Origin: an uncultured Flavobacteriaceae bacterium | GTDB taxonomy: Bacteria > Bacteroidota > Bacteroidia > Flavobacteriales > Flavobacteriaceae | Length of the DNA: 64,000 nt | Assembly: GCA_947494825.1 (NCBI GenBank) | Contig: CANLWN010000005.1 | Coordinates: forward strand, 186,001-250,000 | Reading direction: 5' to 3' | Shown: one piece after another, positions 42,124-51,567 of the stretch | Layout: the number at the start of each line of letters is the position of its first letter | Position numbering within the stretch: the first letter of the stretch is position 1 | The notes under the pieces: generated by a model | What the model was told of the DNA's origin: nothing | Databases searched by the model: none | The model's input: only the letters and a program-made list of their open reading frames with translations | Made by a program: the position numbers and the translations under genes

Positions 42124-45100
42124 CTACCTGGCAATGACCAATCTTTTCTCGAGGTTTGGTCCTTGGCCATTTACGGCAACCAGAAAATAGATTCCCGCTT
42201 TCAGCGTACTGACATTCAAGGCGTAATCTGCAGCGCGTTTGAAACTCTCCGCAGGGTATTTAGCAACCAGCATTCCATAGATGTCGTAGATCAAAAACTC
42301 CTGAATCCCGGCCTTTTCATCAATGGAAATCATGACTTCCACATTGGCAGGATTCGGATAGAGGGCCAGTGCGCTGGTCGAAATCTGATTTTGGTCCAGT
42401 ACCACAAAGTTTAGGGCCAGGCTTGTTCCCTGAGTTCCTCCTAATCCACTTTCCGAATATGGCGTAGCTTCCAGACTATAATCGCCAGGTATAAAGGCCT
42501 GTCCTCCAAAGTCGCCCGAGCTATCCCCATAAAGTGCAAAGGGTGCTACGTTCTCTGTTCTCATAGCGGACATGGCACCGCCAAGTTCCAATTGGACGCT
42601 TCCCGTGCCTAAGGTGGCAAGAGCACGTATGTTAAGATTGGATGTGGGAAGAACTGAAAGGTCTACCTCAGCGCCATCGGTCAAGGTCATAATGTCTTGA
42701 TCGGTATCCGCATCGACCAAGGCAAAACTTAGGATGGACAGATTTTCGTTGGTCAATTCAAAATTGACCGTTCGGGCGGTACCTATGTCGCCGCTTAGGC
42801 CCTTTCCAGAATAAGGTGTAGCTTTCAACATATAAGTACCTACTCCAAACTCCTGTCCTGAATAATTTCCGGATTTGTCACCAAATAGTGCGTAAGGAAC
42901 TATGTTTTCCGTTCTTGCCGTACCCAGTGCACCTGTCAGCTCCAATCTTACGCTTTCCGTATCATTGGTCGCTTCCGCACGTATGCTCAAATTTGTCGTG
43001 GGCAGTGCGCCAATGTCAAATAGCCCTCCTTCGGTTATAAGTCCAATGTCCTCATTGGTATCCGCATTGATCAGGTAAAAGGCTGTCACGGTCAGTTCCA
43101 CATCGCCGCTGAGATCCATTCCTACTATAATCGGGTCGTGGTCCGATGCACGATAGGGGTCCACGTTATACCAGGCCGCAATCTGTGCAGGGGATTGAAA
43201 ATTGTCATTGTAGTCCAAGATTCTTGGTTCGTCGGCACTGATATGCCAACTGGTTGTTCCGGTGACCTGGGATTGCAAGCTGCCGTTCACAAAGGCATTG
43301 TCCAGGGAGCCCCACAGTCCTGAAAAAACAAAGCTATAGTCCTCAGGGCCTACAAGCTGGGTATAATCATCCTCGGTATCGGCGGTGTCATCCGGCCCCA
43401 ATTTCATGGCAGTTATTGGGTCTTCCATTTGATATGCGTTAAAATCACCTAGCACAATAACATCGGTATCCGGGTTTCCGGTGGGGTTGGTAGCCAGCCA
43501 ATCTACCAAGGCGAAGGCGGCACTGGTCCTAGTTTGGTTACAATTGCCCTGTCCATCGCCAATATCCGGATCCCCAAGGGCATCACAATCCGATCCCTTG
43601 GATTTTAAATGGGTCACGGCTACCGTAAGCCCTTCCCCGAAATCGGGATTGTCACTGTCCACAACCTCAAAGGTCTGGGCAAGTACAGGTCGGTTTTGTG
43701 TATCGATGAAACGGGCATCTACCGAACTATCAAGTATGGCAGGGGCACCCGATTCCTGCACTACGGCAGTTTTATAAATAATCCCTACTTTAATCTGGTC
43801 GGTACCGATAACACCGGCGTCCACAAACGCCCATGCATCGGCACCATCCACGGCATTTAAGCCATCAATAAGTGATTGTAAGGAGGCGGTAGCATTATTT
43901 TCCAATTCGATCAAACCTGTAATGTCCGCATCAATGGCCCGAATGGCTGCCAGTATTTTGTCTCGCTGTCTGTTGAACTCAAAGGCGGATTCGGCACCTC
44001 TTTCGTTTAAGGTGGTAAAAAAATTCAGCACATTGAAACTGGCTACTTTGATATTTCCTCCCACATCTTCAGGAACCTCCGTCCTTGGGTTGGTGCTAGA
44101 AAAATTGACCGTTCCAGTGGGTTGAATGCGGTACTGGTTAAACCCTTCTCCAAGTACTCCCGTAAGGCCGGGTTCCAAGGAATCGCCGCCCCGAAGTGTG
44201 TTAAGGGCATCAAATCCAAGTGGAAATACCAAAGGCTCAGGGCCCGAACCGGTCTGGCCGTCATCCAATACAATCCGGTCCAAAAAGTTGGCGGCGGCTA
44301 CGGCATTGGCATCGGTGCCCGGTGCCGCAATGGCTGTGGGCTGTGGTAGTCTGTCGTTTTGAGAGGTCAGGACTACTTCCCCAAAGCTCCCCAAATTAAA
44401 ATGTTCGGTCACATAAAGTTTGTCCACAAAAGTCACGCGCATACCTTCATAGGCTTCAAGATCCGCTACTGCGTTTACAGGCAAATCAATCGTGGCCGCC
44501 GTAGGAAGGTCATTTCCACTACTAATTACCGATAGGGAACTCATGGCAATCTGGCTTTGGGCGCCAAAATCGGTAGGAGTTCCTGTAACCTGTACCTTGT
44601 CACCCACAGCAACATCTGGAAAAGCACCACAGTTATTGGACCCACAGAAAACAAAAATGCCCTCAGAGGTATTGGGGTCCCCATCGGCATCCACGTCCTC
44701 TTCCTGTACATAAAAGCCGTCTAACTGGCTGTCGTTTTGGAAATCGCCTACTACAATGGCTTCTATAATGACAGGTTCCGTAATGGCTACTGTGGTACCT
44801 GTTCCCTGCACTTGACTAATGAATACCGGCTCACCAATGATAAGCACTCCAGGCGATCCGATATCGTTCCCGCTATTGCCCCCCGCATTTTGAGCCGTAT
44901 ACGCGTCAAAAAGTGGTGTAGTGGCCCCATCCGTACTCAATGCCCAATTGGAGCCATCTGTATTGTCCGAAAATAAATCCGTTAAATATATGGATGCAAA
45001 GCCATCATCTGCGGGCCAAACGGTCCCATCATCGTCATAGGCAAGCTGTTCAACAACATTGTTTTGGGTTTGGTTGTCCCCGGTATAATCTTCGAAATTC

Positions 45101-46935
45101 TCCCAAATACCAATGGTATCACCACCATTGTTTAGGCCCATAGCGGACCAATTGCTTACGGCGATAAGGTTTACATTGCCCCAGGCCGACCCAAAATCGG
45201 CGGCGCCTACATCATCTGCATTGTACAGGATGGCCGAGGCCCCTGGGGCCAAGGTGCCTCCTGCGATATTGGCACTGGGATGCGCCGTACCATTATTATC
45301 ATCAATGACATAACCGGTAAGATCAATTTCCGAAGAACCGATATTGTAGATTTCCACCCATTCCCAATTGTCCTCGGCACTCGAGGGATTGTACATAACC
45401 TCGGTAATCACAAGGCCTTCCAAGGGTAGACCGGGCGATCCGATATCGTTTCCACTGTTCCCACCCACCGCAGTAGCGGTATAGGCATCAAAAATTGGTG
45501 TCGGTGCGCCATCCGCACTCAATGCCCAATTTGTACCAACTGTATTGTCAGCACTCAGATCCGATAGATAGATGGAACTCTGCCCATTATCGGAAGGCCA
45601 TATCGTGCCGTCGTCATCATAGGCTACCTGCTCTATAACATTGAGCTGCGTTGCATGATCACCGCTATAACTGGAAAAATTATTCCAAATGCCTATAGTA
45701 TCGCCACCATTGTTGAGGGCCATAGCTCCCCAGTTGGTAACAGGAATGAGGTTTACATTCCCCCAGGCTGCACGAAAATCCGAGGCACTGACATCGTCAG
45801 AATTGTATAGGATGGCCGAGGTGCCCGGTGGCAGTATTCCGCTAGCGATATTCGCGCTAGGGTGCGCAACACCATTGCCGTCATCTATGACATAACCGCT
45901 CAAATCAACAGGTTCTTCCCCGGCATTATAGATCTCTACCCATTCCCAATTGTCTTCCGCACTGGACGGATTGTACATAATCTCCGTAATGCGCAGTGTC
46001 ACAATTACCGAGGACATCTCCTCTACCGTCACAATGGCCACGCAGGTAGCCATATTACCGCTGGTATCCGTTACGGTAAGGGTCACCTCGTTTTCACCAA
46101 GGTCGGCTATGGTAAAGGTATCGGTATCTATGGTCAAACTGGCGATTCCTACATTATCGGAAGACCCCCCATCCACATCGGCGGCGGTAATGGTAGCATT
46201 TCCCTCGCTGTCCAAGGATACGGTAATGTTCCTACAGACAGCGGTTGGCGGAACCATATCGTCCCCTCCTCCGCCATCGGTAGAGGGGTTTATTACGCCA
46301 AACGTATCGGTTCCCACCGTTGGGTCCGTATTAAAAATGGCAGGAGTAACATCGGTGCCGGAAGCATCGAACACCTGCCCATTGTCGGGATCGTTGATCA
46401 CATAAAGCGGACCCACGCTGGCATCCCTGAAAATTAATCGGGGTTCATCACCACTAAAGGCCAGGTCGGTTCCCCCAAGGTCCGTTCCGTACAGGGTCGC
46501 TTCGTCGGCCACGGCATCCGGTACGCCAATAGCGTCCAAAACCGTTCCAAGGGATGAAAGGTCATCTGCCGTTCCATCATCATCACTGTCAATATCCGTC
46601 GTACCTGCCACACCGGTAAAGTTAGACACCAGGGCAACCGTAAATGAGGGGTTCTCCAAATCGGGAATGGAAACTACCAACAATCCGTTGCTATCAAAGG
46701 TGCCCGAAACCGAGGTGGCTCGGTCTACGAGGCCACTGGCACCATCGTTTTCAAAGCTCAATATCCACCCGGAAAACGAAGTCCCCGGCGTACCACTAAG
46801 TTCAAAATTCACGTTCGCCGGATCGGCACCGGTAGGGTTGGGTTCAAATTCACTGATCAAGGTCGACTGTGCCATCAGCGGACCGAAGCACATCAGAAAA
46901 AGGGAAATAACAAACAAGGGAGTAATTTTTTTCAT
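42124..46935 (-). CDS. ExeM/NucH-type extracellular nuclease with lamin-tail domains and T9SS sorting domain
   Basis: A secreted multidomain protein of 1603 residues. Order: signal peptide (about 1-22), a beta N-terminal part, a HYR-like domain (about 230-310), two lamin-tail domains (about 315-480 and 508-680, each opening ITEIMYNPSS or ITEVMYNPSS), an OB-like ExeM segment (about 705-820), an endonuclease/exonuclease/phosphatase domain (about 959-1275; VASFNVLNFF, GLIELENNA, TVAVTHLKSKG, VLGDFNAY, SDHDPIIVG), two repeats of about 115 residues (about 1283-1510), and a type A T9SS C-terminal domain (about 1520-1603). Likely degrades extracellular DNA, for example for phosphate or biofilm dispersal. 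Asp-rich loops suggest calcium use. Confidence 0.92.
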   Translation of the reverse strand: MKKITPLFVISLFLMCFGPLMAQSTLISEFEPNPTGADPANVNFELSGTPGTSFSGWILSFENDGASGLVDRATSVSGTFDSNGLLVVSIPDLENPSFTVALVSNFTGVAGTTDIDSDDDGTADDLSSLGTVLDAIGVPDAVADEATLYGTDLGGTDLAFSGDEPRLIFRDASVGPLYVINDPDNGQVFDASGTDVTPAIFNTDPTVGTDTFGVINPSTDGGGGDDMVPPTAVCRNITVSLDSEGNATITAADVDGGSSDNVGIASLTIDTDTFTIADLGENEVTLTVTDTSGNMATCVAIVTVEEMSSVIVTLRITEIMYNPSSAEDNWEWVEIYNAGEEPVDLSGYVIDDGNGVAHPSANIASGILPPGTSAILYNSDDVSASDFRAAWGNVNLIPVTNWGAMALNNGGDTIGIWNNFSSYSGDHATQLNVIEQVAYDDDGTIWPSDNGQSSIYLSDLSADNTVGTNWALSADGAPTPIFDAYTATAVGGNSGNDIGSPGLPLEGLVITEVMYNPSSAEDNWEWVEIYNIGSSEIDLTGYVIDDNNGTAHPSANIAGGTLAPGASAILYNADDVGAADFGSAWGNVNLIAVSNWSAMGLNNGGDTIGIWENFEDYTGDNQTQNNVVEQLAYDDDGTVWPADDGFASIYLTDLFSDNTDGSNWALSTDGATTPLFDAYTAQNAGGNSGNDIGSPGVLIIGEPVFISQVQGTGTTVAITEPVIIEAIVVGDFQNDSQLDGFYVQEEDVDADGDPNTSEGIFVFCGSNNCGAFPDVAVGDKVQVTGTPTDFGAQSQIAMSSLSVISSGNDLPTAATIDLPVNAVADLEAYEGMRVTFVDKLYVTEHFNLGSFGEVVLTSQNDRLPQPTAIAAPGTDANAVAAANFLDRIVLDDGQTGSGPEPLVFPLGFDALNTLRGGDSLEPGLTGVLGEGFNQYRIQPTGTVNFSSTNPRTEVPEDVGGNIKVASFNVLNFFTTLNERGAESAFEFNRQRDKILAAIRAIDADITGLIELENNATASLQSLIDGLNAVDGADAWAFVDAGVIGTDQIKVGIIYKTAVVQESGAPAILDSSVDARFIDTQNRPVLAQTFEVVDSDNPDFGEGLTVAVTHLKSKGSDCDALGDPDIGDGQGNCNQTRTSAAFALVDWLATNPTGNPDTDVIVLGDFNAYQMEDPITAMKLGPDDTADTEDDYTQLVGPEDYSFVFSGLWGSLDNAFVNGSLQSQVTGTTSWHISADEPRILDYNDNFQSPAQIAAWYNVDPYRASDHDPIIVGMDLSGDVELTVTAFYLINADTNEDIGLITEGGLFDIGALPTTNLSIRAEATNDTESVRLELTGALGTARTENIVPYALFGDKSGNYSGQEFGVGTYMLKATPYSGKGLSGDIGTARTVNFELTNENLSILSFALVDADTDQDIMTLTDGAEVDLSVLPTSNLNIRALATLGTGSVQLELGGAMSAMRTENVAPFALYGDSSGDFGGQAFIPGDYSLEATPYSESGLGGTQGTSLALNFVVLDQNQISTSALALYPNPANVEVMISIDEKAGIQEFLIYDIYGMLVAKYPAESFKRAADYALNVSTLKAGIYFLVAVNGQGPNLEKRLVIAR

Positions 46936-47279
46936 ATTGTGGGATGTTAAAGTGATATACGGTTTAAATTTTTAATTGTTAAAGTTTTTCTTACAAGATA
47001 ATTAAAAAAGTGTTGCAAATCCATATGTATTGTAGGTCCGGGACCTACATTTAGGCTTAAGGCGATCCTGTCGTAATATTCATGGCCATATACCAGGGTG
47101 AAAGTACAGGAAAAGCTCCTTTTGTACCAGAGGTATCCGGTAATTTAATTATAGGTTAACCTTGAACTAATGTTTATCAAAGCGTACATGGTCGTATCCT
47201 CTCTTTTATGCCCAAACCATATGGTTTTTTATTTGTAAATTAAGGGGTCGCCAATCGACTAAACCTTAAACAGCTTATC
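46936..47279. other. Divergent gap upstream of the nuclease gene
   Basis: A 344-bp gap between the divergent nuclease gene (minus) and a small exported-protein gene (plus). It contains a perfect 19-bp palindrome at 47031-47049, about 96 bp from the nuclease start. No further gene or clear consensus promoter was found. Confidence 0.5.
47031..47049. promoter_or_regulatory. Perfect 19-bp palindrome TGTAGGTCC-G-GGACCTACA
   Basis: Nine-base perfect arms around one base, upstream of the secreted nuclease. No U-run follows in either direction, so a protein-binding operator is more likely than a terminator. The regulator is unknown. Confidence 0.55.
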
Positions 47280-47777
47280 ATGCGCTATATCATTACCTCC
47301 TTTCTTTTCTTATTTTACATCGGAGTAGGCACTTCCCAGGAAATGCATCCGGAGAAGCTGAAAGAAATTATCACGGAAGTTTCGGATACACTTCAAACCA
47401 ATGGAAACGCCATTCAATTTATGTACCAGGAGAGAATACTGATTTGTATCTATGATGAGAACGCCAATAGGATGCGGATCATCTCGCCTATCGTAGAACG
47501 TGAACAAGTGGAGGAAGAACAGCTGTTAAACGCTTTAGTGGCCAATTTCCATTCGGCCTTGGATGTAAAATATGCGCTGAGCGATGAAGTGATCTGGTCC
47601 GTATTTACCCACCCCTTGCGGGAGCTGTCGGAACATCAGTTAAGGGATGCCATACAGCAGGTCTTTGCAGCAGCGGCCACCTTTGGGACCACCTACTCCA
47701 GCACCAATTTGGTTTTCCCGGGAAATTCCAAGAAGAAAGAACCTGAGGAACCGGAAAAAATTATCAAAAAGACTTAA
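47280..47777 (+). CDS. Exported hypothetical protein
   Basis: A 165-residue protein with a signal peptide (about 1-19, ending GTSQ). The mature part has strand/helix alternation (IQFMYQERILICIYDENANRMRIISPI, then a helix REQVEEEQLLNALVANFHSAL), reminiscent of small YbjN/type III chaperone-like folds. It ends in a charged, Lys/Glu-rich tail. I do not recognise a family with certainty. Its 3' end overlaps the convergent plsC-like gene by 4 bp. Confidence 0.6.
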   Translation: MRYIITSFLFLFYIGVGTSQEMHPEKLKEIITEVSDTLQTNGNAIQFMYQERILICIYDENANRMRIISPIVEREQVEEEQLLNALVANFHSALDVKYALSDEVIWSVFTHPLRELSEHQLRDAIQQVFAAAATFGTTYSSTNLVFPGNSKKKEPEEPEKIIKKT

Positions 47778-48331
47778 AAACTATAGTTGGGTACTTTCCC
47801 TTTGACCCCCTTGAAAAAGGTGTGGTATCCCTCAAAGTCGGCCTCCTGATCCCCCGTTGGGAAATGGGGTTCGGATATCTTGACCCGCTTGTTGCCGTAA
47901 TCAAAGGCCACCATGACGATGGGTACCTCCGCGGCCTGGGCGATATAATAGAAACCTGTTTTCAAAGTACTCACTTTTTTACGAGTACCTTCGGGTGCCA
48001 AGGCCAAACGAAAGTATTTTCTTTCTTCAAAGATACGGGCAACGGCCTGTACGGTATCGCTACGCTTGCTACGGTCTATGGGAGCTCCGCCCATCCAGCG
48101 AAAATACCATCCGAAAGGGGGTTCGAACAGGCTTTTTTTTGCAATAAAATTGATTTCCAAATCGATTATCCGCCGTACTAGTACCCCTAATGGAAAGTCT
48201 ACCCAACTGGTATGGGGCACCACAATAATGACACATTTGTCGAGCTTGGGAAAGGCCCCCACCAATTCCCATCCGAGAAGCTTATAAAAGATAAATTTGG
48301 CCAGAAATCGCATAGGGCGCAAGATAACCAA
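47774..48331 (-). CDS. PlsC-family 1-acylglycerol-3-phosphate acyltransferase
   Basis: A 185-residue membrane-associated acyltransferase. The catalytic H-x4-D motif is HTSWVD (about 36-41), the substrate-binding region GAPIDRS is near residue 81, and the third motif is APEGTRKK (about 112-119). It belongs to the short flavobacterial branch of the family; the acceptor could be lysophosphatidate or an ornithine or other lipid. It follows the kdsB run on the same strand after 72 bp, so lipid or LPS synthesis is a reasonable setting. Confidence 0.85.
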   Translation of the reverse strand: MVILRPMRFLAKFIFYKLLGWELVGAFPKLDKCVIIVVPHTSWVDFPLGVLVRRIIDLEINFIAKKSLFEPPFGWYFRWMGGAPIDRSKRSDTVQAVARIFEERKYFRLALAPEGTRKKVSTLKTGFYYIAQAAEVPIVMVAFDYGNKRVKISEPHFPTGDQEADFEGYHTFFKGVKGKVPNYSF

Positions 48332-48403
48332 CTTTTTTTACGGGAGGCTGTGCAAAATATAAAAATAGATGACCTGGTATGGAAAGTCCTACACCTATCG
48401 GAA

Positions 48404-49531
48404 TCAAATCTTTCTATAGATCGATTTCAACTTTTCGGGACCAATTTTGTCGCGCCAGCGTACCCCTAGGGCATTCTCCCACAAGGGTGCGAGGTCCAGT
48501 GCCACGGAGACCATAATATCCAGATCCGTTTCGGTTAGACCAGCACAGATACCCTTGGGAAGCTCAATGCCATGCTTTTCCCGCATGGTTTGAAAAAGGG
48601 CGACTCCTTTAGGGTAATACTCCTCCAAATGCTGAAAAACCAGGCAATTGCCAATACCATGCCTGACGCCCAAAAGGTAAGAAAGACCGTAACTCATGGC
48701 ATGGGCCACGCCAACTTGCGAATAGGCAATACTCATTCCCCCATGCCAGGAGGCCATCATAAGTTTGTCCCTTGATTCTGCAGGACCCAAATCACCCAAA
48801 TAGACTTCCTTGCAGAGCTCCAGAGCCTTTTCTCCATAACTTTGACTAAAGGCATTTAAATAGGTACCGTTCAGGGACTCGATGCAATGAATGAAGCAGT
48901 CCATTCCGGTATAGAACCACTGCTCCAGGGGTACGTCCTGAATGAGTTCTGGATCCAATACCACCTGATCAAAAGTGGTGTGATCTGAATTGATGCCGAG
49001 TTTTTTTTCCGGGCCCAGTAAAACCGTGGTACGTGAAACCTCTGCACCTGTACCGCTTATAGTCGGGATTCCCACATGATACACGGCCGGAGTATCTACT
49101 AGATCCCATCCTTGGTAATCTGCGGCACTGCCTTCATTGGTCAGCAAAATGGAGACCGCTTTCGCCAAATCGAGCAGTGTTCCGCCTCCAATGCCTACTA
49201 TACCTGAAGGGAGGTCCGAGAATTCTTCTTTGATCTTATTGACCAAAGCATCTACCTGATAGGTCTTGGGCTCCTCATTGGCCGAAACAAAAATAATCTG
49301 GTCATTGAAAATCAAGGGGATTCTTTCCGGGAGCCGTTTGCTCTCGAATACGTCATCGACCAGGAAAATAAAAGGGGCCTCGGAGTGCTTGCGTTTGGAC
49401 ATCAATATACCGCCCAGTTGATCGAAACTTCCGTTACCGAATACTACACGCGGAACCATCGGGAAGTTCATAAACTTCTTCAAACGCCTAGGAGGTACAC
49501 TCTCTACTTTATAATACTGCCCTGTTTTCAT
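48404..49531 (-). CDS. Iron-containing alcohol dehydrogenase, KdnB-like (Kdo 8-oxidase candidate)
   Basis: A 375-residue group III iron-dependent dehydrogenase. The dinucleotide loop is VGIGGGTLLDLAKA (about 114-127), followed by ISGTGAEVSRTT. Metal ligands lie in MDCFIHCIES (Asp and His) and HAMSYGLSYLLGVRHG (two His). It overlaps the HAD gene and sits two genes from kdsB. In Shewanella, KdnB, an enzyme of this class, oxidises C8 of Kdo for Kdo8N synthesis with the aminotransferase KdnA; kdnA is not seen here, so the Kdo assignment is an inference from position. Confidence 0.8.
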   Translation of the reverse strand: MKTGQYYKVESVPPRRLKKFMNFPMVPRVVFGNGSFDQLGGILMSKRKHSEAPFIFLVDDVFESKRLPERIPLIFNDQIIFVSANEEPKTYQVDALVNKIKEEFSDLPSGIVGIGGGTLLDLAKAVSILLTNEGSAADYQGWDLVDTPAVYHVGIPTISGTGAEVSRTTVLLGPEKKLGINSDHTTFDQVVLDPELIQDVPLEQWFYTGMDCFIHCIESLNGTYLNAFSQSYGEKALELCKEVYLGDLGPAESRDKLMMASWHGGMSIAYSQVGVAHAMSYGLSYLLGVRHGIGNCLVFQHLEEYYPKGVALFQTMREKHGIELPKGICAGLTETDLDIMVSVALDLAPLWENALGVRWRDKIGPEKLKSIYRKI

Positions 49532-50237
49532 TCTCGTAGTTCAAATACTTTAAAACTTCAGTGATCACACTCAAAGTGAGGTGATTATTGGTCTGTTCCA
49601 CCACGGGGACCTCTTCATGCTGCCAAGTGGTGTGAAACGGAATATGGACCGCTTTCGCACCAATATTGATCAAGGGCAACACATCGGATTTTAAGGAGTT
49701 ACCTATCATTAGAAATTCCTTGACATCGATTTCCAAATGATCCAAAAGGTGCTTATAATTTTCCTCCTTTTTATCACTTAATACCTCCACATGGTGAAAA
49801 TACTTGGACAGACCCGATTTTTCCAACTTCCGTTCTTGATCCAAAAGGTCTCCCTTAGTTAAAACAATTAAACGGTAGCTATACCCTAATTTTTCCAAAA
49901 CTTCCTCAACACCGTCCAAAAGTTCAACAGGGTGCGCTATCATTTTTTTACCAAGATTCAAGATATCCGTAATCGTTGCTTGGGAAACCTGATTATTTGA
50001 AATAGCAAGGGCAGATTCTACCATGGAAAGCATAAACCCTTTGATTCCATACCCGTAAAGTTCCAAGTTTTTCATTTCCATCTTGAAGAGTTCCTGATCG
50101 ATCTGGTTCTTGGTTTCGTAGTTATCCAAAAGGTTGGCGAACTGCTCCTCTGCCTTTCTGAAATAGGTCTCATTGACCCAAAGCGTATCATCGGCATCGA
50201 ACCCTATTACCTTAATATTACTAAAATCTACTTCCAT
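49509..50237 (-). CDS. HAD-superfamily hydrolase
   Basis: A 242-residue haloacid dehalogenase-type phosphatase. Motif I is GFDADDTLW (about 12-20), motif II is IVLTKGD, and motif III/IV is in [14 protein letters not shown] and [11 protein letters not shown] helical cap lies between motifs I and II. It overlaps kdsB by 10 bp and the dehydrogenase gene by 23 bp, so it is part of that unit. It could act as a Kdo-8-phosphate phosphatase or as a repair phosphatase; the cap makes it longer than KdsC. Confidence 0.85.
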   Translation of the reverse strand: MEVDFSNIKVIGFDADDTLWVNETYFRKAEEQFANLLDNYETKNQIDQELFKMEMKNLELYGYGIKGFMLSMVESALAISNNQVSQATITDILNLGKKMIAHPVELLDGVEEVLEKLGYSYRLIVLTKGDLLDQERKLEKSGLSKYFHHVEVLSDKKEENYKHLLDHLEIDVKEFLMIGNSLKSDVLPLINIGAKAVHIPFHTTWQHEEVPVVEQTNNHLTLSVITEVLKYLNYENENRAVL

Positions 50238-50956
50238 ACTTTTATGGCCCTTTCCAAATCTTCGGGCGTGTCTATTTCTATTCCGCTTACCTGTGTCTCT
50301 ACCATTTTAATTTTCTTGCCATACTCCAAATATCGAATGGCCTCGATTTTCTCTGTAGCCTCCAAATCCAACATGGGAAGACGCTGAAAATCCATCAGGG
50401 CGCGCTTTCTAAAGGCATAGATTCCCTTGTGCTTGTAGTATTTGGCCTGGGAGTCGGTAGCCCGGGGATATGGGATTGGGGAGCGCGAAAAATACAGGGC
50501 GAAATTTCTGTGGTCTACAATGACCTTTACGGTATTGGGGTTTTCTATTTCCTGTGGGTCCGTGATTCTTGTCATCAAAGAGGCGAGGTCAATTTCGGCT
50601 TCAGGATCCTGATGGAACACCTCCAGTACGCCGGCCAGGCTTTCCCTGTCCGTAAAGGGTTCATCCCCTTGAACGTTAACGATGATATCTACATCCATTT
50701 GGGTCACGGCCTCTGCTATCCGATCACTACCACACTCGTGTTCCTCTATGCTCATTATGGCTTTTCCTCCGGCAGCTTCAATGGTATCAAATATCAATTT
50801 GCTATCGGTCACTACATATACATTGTCAAACAGGCCTGTACCAACAGCTGCTTCATAGGTTCTGAGAATGACCGGTTTTCCGGCCAGATCCTGCAATAAC
50901 TTCGCAGGAAACCTGGATGCGGCATAACGAGCAGGAATCATTGCTATAACCTTCAT
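50228..50956 (-). CDS. kdsB: CMP-Kdo synthetase (3-deoxy-manno-octulosonate cytidylyltransferase)
   Basis: Activates Kdo with CTP for the LPS inner core, 242 residues. It starts [21 protein letters not shown], the nucleotide loop of the family. NVQGDEPF (near 93) and the C-terminal [13 protein letters not shown] are also diagnostic. It begins 6 bp after DUF4126 ends and overlaps the HAD gene, so the Kdo genes are transcribed together. Confidence 0.95.
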   Translation of the reverse strand: MKVIAMIPARYAASRFPAKLLQDLAGKPVILRTYEAAVGTGLFDNVYVVTDSKLIFDTIEAAGGKAIMSIEEHECGSDRIAEAVTQMDVDIIVNVQGDEPFTDRESLAGVLEVFHQDPEAEIDLASLMTRITDPQEIENPNTVKVIVDHRNFALYFSRSPIPYPRATDSQAKYYKHKGIYAFRKRALMDFQRLPMLDLEATEKIEAIRYLEYGKKIKMVETQVSGIEIDTPEDLERAIKVWK

Positions 50957-50962
50957 GGACTG

Positions 50963-51541
50963 CTAGGGATTATATTTATGTTTTTTTGGTCTAAGCTTCC
51001 GGTAAATTCTGAAAATAACGACTAAGATCACAATGACCAAGATGGCGGCAAGTGCAGGCGCAAAAATGGCCGCTGTGGATACCACCGCTGCTGTTCCCGT
51101 TTCCACGGTAGACACTAGAGGATTGGCCAATCCGCCAGTGGTGGCAGTGGATGCCACCCTCCCGGCAGCTCCGGCTCCTTTTATAGCCGTTGCCGTTCCG
51201 CCTCCGGCGATAATCGCCAAGGACCAGGTAACAAGGGGGTCCAAATTGGCTACGGTAGAGACCATGACCGCCGTACCGGCTATAGCGGCCAGGGGCACAG
51301 CAATACTGTCCAGAAGATTATCTACCCAAGGAATGAAATAGGCAAATATTTCCACCACAGTGGCTACGCCAAGTACGATCAAGGCTGCCAAGCTTCCTAT
51401 CCATTCCCAGCTTTGGTTCAGCTCCCATACATCAAAATAAGCCGCTAGGCTCAGGGCGAATAAAGGTAGGAAAACCCTAAAACCAACAGAGGCTGCCAGC
51501 CCAATGCCCAAAAATATGCTTATCACGGTTTCAGACGTCAT
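50963..51541 (-). CDS. DUF4126 membrane protein
   Basis: A 192-residue membrane protein of family DUF4126. It has about five hydrophobic segments (roughly 5-35, 43-68, 75-100, 104-120, 145-178). The central Gly/Ala-rich part, with GGTATAIKGAGAAGRVASTATTGG, is the signature region. Function unknown. It sits between the helicase and kdsB on the same strand. Confidence 0.85.
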   Translation of the reverse strand: MTSETVISIFLGIGLAASVGFRVFLPLFALSLAAYFDVWELNQSWEWIGSLAALIVLGVATVVEIFAYFIPWVDNLLDSIAVPLAAIAGTAVMVSTVANLDPLVTWSLAIIAGGGTATAIKGAGAAGRVASTATTGGLANPLVSTVETGTAAVVSTAAIFAPALAAILVIVILVVIFRIYRKLRPKKHKYNP

Positions 51542-51567
51542 TACACTATCTTTAATACTAAATTAGG

